A stretch of 64,000 bases of DNA, taken from NCBI GenBank assembly GCA_037576215.1, contig JBANDB010000020.1:1178001-1242000 (forward strand), read 5' to 3'. This DNA comes from Armillaria gallica (taxonomy: Eukaryota; Basidiomycota; Agaricomycetes; Agaricales; Physalacriaceae). The position numbers and the translations under genes were made by a program. The notes under the pieces are model-generated. The model ran no database searches and had not been told where the DNA came from. It saw only the letters and a list, made by a program, of their open reading frames with translations. Positions 24,901 through 36,186 of this stretch are shown in pieces; position 1 is the stretch's first letter; each line of letters starts with the position of its first letter.

Positions 24901-27567
24901 GTTGATATCTGCTCCTCGTATGCATATCATTTGTACCGTCTCTGCTTGTTATGCCCTAGTTTCCTGTTTGTAAGAGGTTTTTGCTTGGCCGAATTCAATA
25001 TCATCACACATTAGCCGATCATTGGTAGATGATCCTAGATCAGACGGATCGATACTTGTCTGGCAACTTCCACTGGATCCTCGACATTTACACAGGAGCA
25101 AACACTCATGTTAATATATGTCAAGGCCCGAAACCCATAGCAAGGTTGGTGTATAAGAAGTCTTTCGCATGCCCAAGCCATCTGAAGTCAATAATTATAA
25201 ATGTATTTCTCAGGCCTGCTATGGGGTGGACTGGGAAAGGAAGTGCCTCAGTGAAGATTGGAAACCCCATATCCATAACCCTAAGTACCACAAGACGAAA
25301 GACAACTCTATTCATACAGAAGAATGGGGGCAGTGACAATAAGTATCAAATTCAAGCCAGACCTAAAATTGAATGCCCTTGATGAAATGCTGAATAGAGG
25401 CGCCTCAGGGTGCAAGGACATTGATCGATGGTAAGATACTATTAAGTCCATCTCCTGACCCTCTCTATGAAATGAAAATATCAGAGAGGTCAACTAGGCT
25501 GAAGCAGAAATACCAGGGACACTCGGTGCAAAGACAAACAGCATATTTTTTGGTGGTAGTGTACGACCTTATTTTCTTGTGCTGCAGGTAACTGATGTCT
25601 AAGGGTTGATCAGTATCAACAACATTGATCCGCAATGATTGGCTCAATTTCTGAATCACCTTCGGCCCCCATATAGGCATTCATTAAACCAGCTTGCTCA
25701 ATCTTTGGCCCAGCCTATTGTATGTGTTCTGGAACTCATAACATTATGCGAGGGATAAGGTCCTGCTAGAACTTTGGATCACCATACTTACTCACCTTCT
25801 TAGCAGTGTTGAGTCGATTGTTCATCTTGATCTCCCATGTAAAAGGCACAGCATTCCGAATATCCTGATGTGGCATGTTTTCAGCTCTCAGCACAGGGAG
25901 CGTTGTGCTGAAACTTAGCGCTCTCACATGCTATCGCATACCCACTTTCTATTAAATATGTATGCATCGATTTATATTCAATTCACAACTTGGAGACTTA
26001 AAAGTTGGCAATGTAAAAATGCACACATTCACATTCACATCAAATTCACATAGTAATTATGAACAATTATGAACAGGAAAACTAATACCTATGCTTGTGA
26101 GTCATGACAAGAAATCAGTGGATACTTTTGAAGTGCATCAAGCTCCATCTGAACAGATGCATTGCAAACATGTGGAGCAAGTAATGAAATTTCTCTTCAT
26201 TGACATCACAATGCCAAATGTGGATGTTGCTGCTGCAATGATGCGATGGCTTGACTTGTTGCTTTAGCACTGCATCACGGTTTTGTAGAAGGGAATATGC
26301 TTGCTCTTCATTCAAGGCTGAAAAATACATAGCTATGAAACACAATTTACTATTCAAAACCTTTCGCATCCATCCAAAGAAGTGCAGGGTACCAGTCTTC
26401 AATACAAATCTTGTACTTACAAATTTCTGCCAGTGGCATTGGCATGACTGAGCCGAAAACTTGCCGGCTCGGGGGGGGGGGGGGGGCATATGCTGGTTAT
26501 TTGCTTCCAAATTCGGTCTTTTACGTATGGCATCGAGATTGAACAATAAACTATGCACTCCCTTCTTAGGCATTCGAAGATAAAATACTAACTATGGCAG
26601 TATAGATAAATACATGGCGATCTCAATCTTGGGAACCATGAATGGTAAATTGTTGCGGCTGGGGCTTGTTATGGCCTTCATGATAAATGTTGCAAGAGAT
26701 TTTTAACTTCGAAGTGAGTAGTTAAATGTGTATATCTTCCTCAAGGTCCATCTTATGACATGTTCAGAATATTTCCTCGATCACTGGCAGCAAAGGCTCT
26801 GATCCTGATAGAACATATCAAAGGGGTGACTCCAAGGGAATGAGGGCTTCCAGCGTAGTCTTGGGATCAGAATCATTTACAGTAAGAAGATTACTTCATG
26901 GTCAGTTGCGGTGGCATAGGATATTTATATTCTTGACTACCTTATGAGGAATTGCCCCACATTTTTAGCCTTTAGGTGGTGATAGCCTTTATCCCGAGGC
27001 CATGTACGAAAATGCTATTACTTACATGAACCTGACATTTCCAGAAACTTCAGAAATTTTGGGTCGGCACTTCGCATACTTCCGAAATAGACTTAGCTAT
27101 TAGTTACCAAAAAAATCGAGTCATGGGTATAAATATCAACAGGATGTTACAATACAGTTCGCTGCCTCTCCCATTTCTCTCCAACTCGAAGATGATCAAA
27201 GACGACTGACTTATACAGGTATACCGGAGTGCCGCAATATGGTAGATTGGAACTCTTCTGAGGAACTCACACATGACCATAGTCAGTCGGTTGTTTGTTT
27301 TAAATATTGCATAGGACTTGTGGTTTACCCCATCCTATGTAGCATCATTCTTGAATATCGTACATACAATGCTCAGCATGTATGCGTGAGTGTCCGTCCA
27401 ATTGGCGAAGTATCGCTTACTCGATGTTCATTGATGGGAAATCATCCTTTCATTCGATTACGATTGGCAGCGGATCTCAAGGGCAAAACCATTTCGGTGG
27501 CCAATGGTAGGCATATAATACCTTCATTCTATGTTCTATATATTACTCTTAACGCAAACACATCCAG
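24901..27567. other. no supported gene; G16 tract
   Basis: Scattered frames below 155 codons, none assignable. A homopolymer of 16 G residues lies at 26471-26486, within a minus-strand frame where it encodes a run of prolines; it could equally be a sequencing-prone tract. Confidence 0.4.
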
Positions 27568-28744
27568 ATATTTTACTTGTGCAACAGATATTTTGTACTT
27601 GTTGCTCTCGTTGGAATGTACATCCCTTTTCTGTTACAAGTAGCTGATCCAGAGCTAATTATTATTGGATTAGCACCGTCTCAATAGACGTGAGGAGGTG
27701 AGAAATGGCTTCCAGTGCAGAAATCTCTCTTCTGCTCATTTCGATAACCTTCAGTCTGAGCAGCTACCAGTGTAAAATCATATACATCGTCAACAAGGTA
27801 CTTCTACTTCCTGAATACTATGAGTTGCACTAAGGGTATTTCCAAATTAGGTTTTTGGAAGTGCATCCATCGGCCTAGCTTCCCTCAACCTTTCTCTGTG
27901 AATGTATGCCCCCATTCTGATTCAACCACATTTCCTGAGTCTGACATGCTACAGAATTGCTGTGTGGAGTCGCCATATCAAAATTGTCTTACCAATCTCC
28001 ATTCTAATCTTGGCTCATTGGTCCCTTCTGCTTAATGGCACGATATCCTTTATCTCATTCAAATGCTAAGCATTTATTATAGTAACAGGTGTACTAGTCA
28101 GAAGCAACTGGTTACCAGAATTGGGGACCTGTGCCGTAGCGAAGATGAGCAACAAGATGTTGGCAGTCACATCTATCTTTACAATGGTTTTTGACCTCAT
28201 GATATTGCTCTTAACTGGGTGGAAGTTATGCATGAAGCACATATGGTTATATCTATTCCCTTCCTCAATGAAATTCTGACTGATTTTCATTACAGTGTTC
28301 CGGAAGCGATAGTACTACGATCAGGGATCAGTAGCCTGGTTTTTGGTGATGGATTGATCTACTTCTTGGTGACATTTGCTGTGAATTTAACAGCCACAGT
28401 GAGTGTTGATGTGTGATTGATCATTTCTTGACTTTCTTCAGGTCTTAATGCTCTTGAATCTCAATGCCATGATGTCCATAGCTGCCAATGTCCCAGCGGT
28501 AGTATTATCTACAGTGTGTAGAGGGAAACAGATGCGTGCACATTAGTTCTGACTGAAATTAATGGCGTAGATTTTTGCTTGTCAAGCAGTGCACCGCTTG
28601 AGTCAATATGGCATTGTGAAGTCGGTGTATGGCCGCTGCAAGTTTCATCCATACTGAACCTCTGTTTCCAGTTCCAGCACCACCTTCGGATTTCGAACAG
28701 AATCAAATCAGAATGAGGTGGATGAAATACACATCAATGTAGGT
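27568..28744 (+). pseudogene. Agaricomycete multi-span membrane protein remnant
   Basis: Separate exons encode pieces I recognise from a widespread family of mushroom integral membrane proteins, many annotated with a DUF6533-type domain. The exon from 27568 gives IFYLCNRYFVLVALVGM. An exon near 28131-28245 gives a transmembrane helix (LAVTSIFTMVFDLMILLLTGWK). The exon 28296-28398 gives SGISSLVFGDGLIYFLVTF. From 28442, after an intron ending TTCAG, comes LMLLNLNAMMSIAANVPAVV. Near 28670-28740 a tail SSTTFGFRTESNQNEVDEI matches the usual C-terminal style. The order follows the family (helices, then a short polar tail). The exon between helices 2 and 4 is not readable, and the segment after NVPAVVLSTV appears shortened, so I treat it as decayed. 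Function is unknown for the family. Confidence 0.55.
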
Positions 28745-30774
28745 TGCAGCCCTTACACTGGTGCAGTCTTATCATTGAGTTTCTATGATAGATGGAGACC
28801 CTCCGACCTCCTCATTGTGTTCTGACATATCCGCAATCCTCCTAGGAGTCAGTAGATAACATGGCAGAGGAAGCATCCTCGCATAGTAAAGGGGGTAGTA
28901 CTTGATCTACAGATACTGTTTCCCTTGTGAATCTAAGATGTATATAGCTCAAATGGCATGAAAACACTGTGGTGCAGCTTTTTGGACACCGCTTTGCACT
29001 TATAATGCAGTCTTCTTGTCACTTTGACTTGGACAAAGATGTGGGAAAACTGAGACAAGGTGGCTACATTGGGTAGCATCAATGTTTTTACTATTTCTTG
29101 ATGTAACTTTCCTTTGAACTGTGGAGGTTATCCAGCCAGTGAGCGAAGCCCTCTCCACCATTCTGCCAATCTTCCTTGTCTGCATAAGTTCACTTGCCGC
29201 AAGGCCAAATTTTCGGGATGCCCTTCGGACCGTTAATCAGCCTGTACTAAGACTATCAGGCTTGATCAAGCCATCGCCGAAGAGTGCACTTTCCAGTCTC
29301 ACATGGCGAGTTTCAGCCTATCTCATGGCGATCACCCCTTAGTGATCTGAAAAGGCTCCAATGAAGGGCACAGAGGTGGGAGGAGGCAATGTGCTGTTAA
29401 TTTGGGATGGAATCATGGGGATGGCTGACGCGAGGCTGATTGAGCACCTGTAAAGGGAGTGGCAATTGGCATAGAATGGGATCAAAATGCTGTAAACGCG
29501 CTGTCACCCATATGCACCGAACTCAGACAAATTGGCCATAAGATGCTTGATGTCGCTAGTAAAGGCTTTGTAGCAGGGAGGGGTGATAAGAATTACCTGA
29601 AACCAAAGAATCTTCTGCTAGCAAGCAGGCAGGAAGGCACAAAACGCCGTTCACCACTGTCGAAGGAACTGCAGACTCAATGTCTTGCACGTCGCTGGTG
29701 AATGGCGTGTTGGTGCGGGTGCTGTTACCAGCAGGATGGTAGAGGGTCATGCAGGTAGATGGCGGTGGGTGAGCGATTCATCAAACAGCCACTATTTCCA
29801 CACTGTTCCATTGAGTAGAGCAAGCTTCAGGCGATGACCGAGGTGCAAGCGTCAAAAAATCGAGATGTGCAAAATTCCGTTACTGCAAACATCACGGTCA
29901 GATTGTAAGTCCGACGGTGCCGGCTGTGGCTTTCAAAAGAAGGAAGCACTGCATTGTCACCGCAAAACAGCATACTACACATTGAAACTGTCACATTCTG
30001 TAATGCTGAATCCAACGTATCTCTCATTTTTCATGCATCCCTCCAGCGATAGGTCCGGATTTTTTTGTTTTGAACCCTTGCAATGGGCCTTAACCATGCC
30101 TCCAAGTCATTCTGAGGCTGTTCCATGCTACAGATGTGAAACTGGAGGCAGCTGGTCCTTACAAAGGCTGACTTCAGCCAGTTTTTGCTACCTCACAACG
30201 TTTTGCGCCTACAAATAAATTACTGCACAGTATTAGCCACATACGTTCATTGAAGTATCCAAAAAACCCTGAAGCCAACAACTTGCTAAAATGTGCTAAA
30301 AACCGAAATTTGCACATCATGATCCATTTGCAGATCTTGATCACCCATAGTACTGCTTTTCTCTGCCCTGCCTTCCTGTCTTTGGATGGCAGATCCTTTC
30401 CATGTCCTATGACAAAGTGAACAGGGTCATTCCAGACTCCATTCCTCTCTCTCATCGATCTAGGTCCATGTTATCTGCCCACATTCTTCGTGCCTGGAAT
30501 TTGCTTGTAGTGTCTGGTCGCGTTTTTTGTCGCCGTGTACAAATGCGAGATTAATTGTGGAGATGCTTTTTTCTACCTCTGAACATGAATATCATGATCA
30601 ACGATAGCTTTCTCCCCATATTATCATCGCTGGATGTCGACCAGCCGCCCAGGTCCATACTTTCGAAATTCTTTGATACTTATGGCTTTCAGAATCCTGA
30701 CCAGTATCATTCGGGTTAACTCTCCAGGCGTATGGAGCAATCTGGCTCTTTTATGCTGCTTGATGAAGCTTAAG
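28745..30774. other. no supported gene
   Basis: No frame longer than about 117 codons and none with a recognisable motif or clear exon structure. I see no repeat shared with the rest of the window. Confidence 0.4.
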
Positions 30775-31134
30775 TTAGGCTACACCAGCAAGAGCTCTTT
30801 GAGATACAGAAGCAACCCGAAGCCTGTGGCCTTGTCCTTCCATTGCTGGACCATGAAGGCCCGAATGTTTTTTTAGGTGCTTATACCATGCAAGTGAAGG
30901 TTGCATGTGATTGGTGAGTGGTTGCTCTGCTATGAAACGATCCAGGGCCATAACAATGTGTAGGTTGTCTTCTCCAGAGGACCAGGCCATACCACTCTGC
31001 GATCTGCTCACTGAACTAATAGCGCACTCAATGCCATTATGGGTCCATTGAAATTTGCCTCCTTTACACACATGGTTGAAATGATGGTTTATGCAATACA
31101 TCGTCGTGTATTGATGCTTAGGTAGACCAAACAA
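30775..31134 (-). CDS. uncharacterised exon-like open frame
   Basis: A 119-codon frame on the minus strand with well-balanced composition (for example HFNHVCKGGKFQW and RFIAEQPLTNHMQPSLAWY). It stops at a TAG, and stops recur downstream in the same frame. The protein-like texture suggests it was once translated, but I cannot match it to a family. It is on the same strand as the Argonaute remnant downstream in coordinates (32494-34361); no link is shown. Confidence 0.3.
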   Translation of the reverse strand: MFGLPKHQYTTMYCINHHFNHVCKGGKFQWTHNGIECAISSVSRSQSGMAWSSGEDNLHIVMALDRFIAEQPLTNHMQPSLAWYKHLKKHSGLHGPAMEGQGHRLRVASVSQRALAGVA

Positions 31135-32493
31135 TCAGATTTCAGATGTAAGTCGCTCTGCCGATCCAAGGCTCGATACTGAACCTTCCTCAGTTATCAG
31201 CGGGCTAATTGATGCATAGGTGCGGTGCATTTCTATGCAGTAATTCCTGCTGGTCGTCCTTTAGGTCCTATGTTATTTGAGATAAGATGCTGGTCTACTT
31301 CATCCATAGCTTGATGCAAGAGCTCTCAAATCGACCAGATCCCAATCAAAGCTGGGAGGTGTGCCCATTTACTATGCATAACTTGCTGTGCTCAACTTCT
31401 TTGTTGAGTAATATAATCAGCACTTCACTGCTTATTATCTCTTCAAGAGGCCTTAGACCATGGCAAATCGCCTGGCTTGACCCGGCATTTCAACCTCAGG
31501 GTTATAGGCCAATTGCCGCTTGGCATTAATTCTTTTAGGTTGGCATCCCGACACACGAGAGGAATGAAGAGAACCATGGTGGCCTGAGGGTCGGAGAGGG
31601 TTGCTTGATTTAGTGAATGACAAGGCTACATGGTAAACGTATTCACCTATTATCATGTCCCATTCACCATCACCTATGAATACATCACCACTCATGTGTA
31701 CAGCAAGTCGTCTGAGTTCAAAGAAGCTCAGGAGGAAGAAGAGAAGGGTAAGTGGATGCTGCGACATATCTGTGGGGCGAGTGTAGCAAGGTTTTATGCA
31801 CTTGCCTGTAACTGACCATGCATCAGGCCATGATGCTCCAGCATACACTATATTTCGTGCTTGGAAGACATCTAACATTTGCGAAATTCATAGAGCCATA
31901 CTCAGGCCAGAAATGTGCAAAGAGCACAACCAACTAATGCCAAGGCGAGAGGAAGGAGACGAGAATAAAAGAGATGGCCCTCACGTATAATAGTAGCAGT
32001 TTTACAGGAAAGGTCAAGGAGGGTGAATCCCTGAACACCAAAGACATTTCGTACATCGATCTGTTGAGAAGCACTAAGAGTATTGCCAAGAACTTAAAGC
32101 AACACGACTAAGGCTATATGGACACTGCCTGACGGAGATGCGTGATCCACGCCCTGCATTCTGGCATGTACTATTGCATGACGTCCAGGTCAATATGTGT
32201 GGAGAGAAATCAGTATGTGAGTTAGATGTCCTTGTAGTGTACAAATCCCGCATAGCTTCAATCTGCGACTAATAAAGCCTACTTCATTCTTCCTTCCATG
32301 GTAAAATCCAGTATAACTGAGTTTGTGATCCATATATATATGACTTAGATGGGGAGACGGCCTGGAATCTTCCAAGGAAATCTGAAGTCAGTGCACTTTC
32401 ATTCAATTCAAGAACTTTGCATTATTTCAAAATTTGTCAACAGCCATCTGCCTTAAGCATACCTACATTCCCTATGGTGTTTCTCTTGTAGCC
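31135..32493. other. no supported gene
   Basis: Short frames only. A plus-strand frame at 31630-31815 (KEAQEEEEKGKW) is exon-like but unassigned. The segment is the 3' flank of the Argonaute remnant. Confidence 0.35.
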
Positions 32494-34361
32494 CTACAGA
32501 AAATACATCGACAATGCTATACTCAGATTCAATGGCCTCCATTCTTTTTGCCACAAGTCTACTAAATCAGACTCCTTCCTTCTCATACGCCCATTATCAG
32601 TAGTTGCTGTGGACTCTGCATTGTCATTCAAGAGGCACATCTCACTTGGAAGGTGGTATGTTGCATGCGCACCTACAAGCTAGGTATGCCATTCAATATG
32701 CAAAAGACTGATTAACAAACGGAAGGCTCACCTGTGTGTCTACATCACATACTAGTCTTCAGTCTGAGAATAACATGAACAAAAGCCCAAGCACTTACAA
32801 TATACCGGGGCTGGAATGGAAACAGACCTCGTCGCTTTTGCATAGACATAGCAGAGCATGTAAGATAGGTCTTGAAGCCTGGAACTGTATTGAAGGCAGA
32901 CATGGCGGAAGGTAAGATGGACCTATACCTCTCAAGGTTTCTGCCAAAATTCTCATCTTTAAGTACAATATAGTGGCCTGACCTTGAAGCTACCAAATCA
33001 CCTGTCATCCCCTTATCTGAACACCAGACAAATGTGATACTTACTGCCCTTCACAGCAGCACGACTTTGGAGGTAGAAGTCCTGGAAGAGGGGGCTCTCT
33101 AGCCCTCTGATTGTGAAAAAGCCTGCCTTGCAGTTCCCTGTACGATCCTTCAACCTTTACAAATATCCATCAGCTAGAACCTATAGCAAAAACCAAAAAA
33201 ACGGTGTACCCTTCTGCATCCTTGGGAAGGAACACAATGTGGTTCCACTTTCCCACAATTATAAATGTCACCTTGGGCAGTGGTTGCCTGGTGCCCTTCT
33301 CATGCCATACTTCTTCCAGCGCCTGGTCTACATCACTCATCTCCCTTATCCTGACACTATGAACTTCTCCTTCAGAAAGTCCATCCCTGAAGAAGAATAT
33401 ATGCCATGGCACGGGGTAGTGGGTACCGAACAGTAAAACAGCAGACTTGACCATATCCTTGAGCTCGACGATGCCTTCATTCATGGGGTGCTGAACCCAG
33501 GTGAAAGCAATATATTGGGCGGCATGCACATTGCGCGACCAGACGAGGGAGGCGATTGATGGCTGGAGTGGACCAGCATGGGACATGCCAGCACCTGAAG
33601 TGGTCAGTAAGGAGAAATGGATATGTGAAAGCACTATACCCATGATCATGAATGGCTTTCTGCAGAATTCACCAAATGCAGGGGAATTTATCATACAATT
33701 TGTACCTCCAAGATGTGCATTTATCCTACGGATGTGAATTTAGACCCCTTGCCACCAAAGTGTCAAAGATGAAGACATACTTCAATGCCATGTTAGTCCA
33801 ATACTGGGAATTTGCATAGTATAGCGTGTTACTTCAAATGCACTGTGTGGGGATGCCTAAGACGAGCTGAGGTTGAGCTGTGATGACTAACTGGGGGGAT
33901 GTACTTACCAGCCATGACATCACCGCATCATTTGACTTGTGTATGAACCAGGTCGCCTTGGTCTGGCAACATCACAAGGATCATCTGTATCTTCCACTCC
34001 TTCATTTGGCCTATTCTTTGATATATGATTTTTACCAGGTTATCCATTTCCTAAGTGTGGGCCACTAAGCGAGGTCAGCCATGTTAATCAATCGGGACTA
34101 ACCCTGAAGATGTTGCTTGCATTTCTGCACTTGATGGCGATTGGTGCTGACATAGTCATGCCTAGAGAATGTTCCATTCAGTGCATGATGATACGAAGAT
34201 AAAAGATAACGTACCCAGTTTAAGTACTGTTCCTGTAGTGCATTTACGTAGGTCCAACAGCGCTGCTTGTTATGTGTTGGAATAAGATTGAGCATGCCCC
34301 ATTGCTCAAGTTTAATTGCAATGCTGAATCTTTGATAGTGGAGATTCCAGATGCCGTTGTC
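32494..34361 (-). pseudogene. Argonaute, C-terminal half (PIWI domain), decayed
   Basis: Argonautes bind small RNAs and in fungi silence transposons. On the minus strand about 11 short exons joined by roughly 30-75-bp introns encode the family in order. DNGIWNLHYQRF begins at 34361, then YVNALQEQYLNW, WKIQMILVMLP, INAHLGGTNC, KPFMIMG, SIASLVWSRNVHAAQY, FFFRDGLSEGEV, LPKVTFIIVGK, DRTGNCKAGFF, FQDFYLQS, SGHYIVLKDENF, LCYVYAKATRSVSIPAPVY, ATYHLP and terminal SMYFL with its stop at 32494-32496. Exons: 34361-34215, 34161-34103, 34050-33909, 33877-33781, 33725-33640, 33594-33210, 33154-33045, 32989-32929, 32878-32799, 32763-32732, 32672-32494. TGA interrupts three exons (VK*CGDV, QCI*SN, Y*RLVC), and the last junction is out of phase. 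The first catalytic Asp (usual ADV, here AGM) and the last (usual YAD/YAH, here Y*R) are lost; FRDG and the Glu after QHP are kept. N-terminal and PAZ parts are not recognisable. Confidence 0.85.
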
Positions 34362-36186
34362 AGGTCACTGTATGCATCAAGCATCAAACTCTTTGTCTGA
34401 AGTAACCCATTTTTTCAGCTGCAAGAAGTCCTGAATAAGGATGGACTTAGAGTTGTATTGAGATAGACTCGTGCATTTGAAGCGCATATGAATGCCTCAA
34501 ATATTTGATAGTTTCCACCCTGGGTGGCGGCCACATCACCAGCAGTCATAGACTGCACCCTCCAGAGCATGAATCTTAACATTCTAATCCAACATGAACC
34601 TCTGAGAAATCAGTCAGTAAGAGCAGACAAACCTGTCCATAATTCACCCTGGTCGATGCTTCAACTACCTTGCGAATGTAATTCTTTCCAATATGTCGTG
34701 ATTCAAAGAAATCTACCATGCTTCAAGACACAAGTTCAGTCCAGCCAAGGGAAGAAGCCAAATCTGTTATGTTGTCCCACCAAGGCAACTCTGCTGTGTA
34801 GAATATGAGAAACTGCTTCACTACTTGTTCGACGCTATGAAAGAAACAACAGTTTCATGCATGTAATCAAGAAAAAGACATTGTGCAGTTGCCAGTATAA
34901 TGTTATGTTATTCCTCATTGAGCACGCGATACATGAAGCAGGAGAAAGTGGTGTACTGAAGCCATCGGGAATCAAATACGTTGTTAATTTGAACATCTTG
35001 ACGCCCCATCTAAGATTCTGAGGTCCCAAGCTTAAACCTGTGATCTAGCCCTTGTTCTTGAGATACGAATAGAGCGATCCAGGGTCTTCGCGGTGAATGG
35101 GATGGGGCATGAATTCAGAAGGTTTATGGTGCTAGAAGGGTACCTGGTACTCCAAGGGGAACGAGAATTCCAGCGCATGCACCCTCACGATGGTTTGAAC
35201 GGGTACTATCGTCTGCATAGAGTATCAGAAAATCAACGGAAGCAAAACAGACAGGTCCACATATGCCTAGCTGATCTGGCCCCAGTGGATGTTCAGTGAG
35301 CCTGAGGAGTATCAACACCGCGATTAGAGAGGATGCGAGCTCAGATAGCTCATCCAGGGAATCTGGAGATCATCATCGCTAGATAATTGCATTGAGGACG
35401 TCGGAGCTTCCAGTGAGTGAAGACCACTGAAGACACAAGACCTCAAAAAGGAAGTGGTCATGTCTAAACGTGCATCGGTGAGATCACCGACACACCTCAA
35501 GATAAACCATCACCCACCTATGGCATTAAGTCCAAGCTGGACTTAGGTGGCCATGCCATCCTTGCCCATGGAGACACATCAGTATATGATGTTCATAATG
35601 TTTATCTAAAGACACGGTTCAATATACTGTCTGCAGATGTCGGTCACTCACCCGCTCATCTTGATGAATTGATACTCAACCATCTCAATCTTAAGGATAA
35701 GTCTCCTATCCTAAGAGTAGTCTTGAGAAAAGATACAACCTTCAGACCAGAACAACAGGCACTCATCTACATTGATATGCGGTTAACACCAAAACTTACG
35801 GCCAGCTAAACAAAGTGCAACTTACCATGAATGGCTCCATCCACCAGAATGCATAGTACATGGCTGCACAACCATCTTTAGAGTGGCCTTGCCTTGGGAC
35901 ATGACTTGAGGCACCTTCCTGTTGCGCAGGCTTCAGACGTTATATGTGGCCCTTGTGACATTCCATCTTCAGACTAGCCTTCTGTCACCTCAACTCATCT
36001 TAAGACGCTCATATCAAAAACACAAATATATGCTATATTATATCAGCCTGTATGGTACATTTTTACTGTGGGAGACATCAGTAAGGGCCGCACTTATCAA
36101 TGAAAATAGTCCTATGTGTGATGGTAGATTTCAATCGCAATCAGCCTACAAGAATTCTGAGCTTTTGTTAGTTGCTGCAGTCGCCG
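34362..36186. other. no supported gene; possible eroded 5' part of the Argonaute
   Basis: The N, PAZ and linker parts of the Argonaute should lie here on the minus strand. I find only short suggestive pieces (LDYMHETVVSF near 34860-34895) that I cannot align with confidence. No other gene is visible. Confidence 0.35.

Noticed and set aside
26115..26573. 152-codon minus-strand frame containing a proline run
   Set aside because: The proline run is the G16 homopolymer, and the rest shows no recognisable family; frame length alone is not enough.
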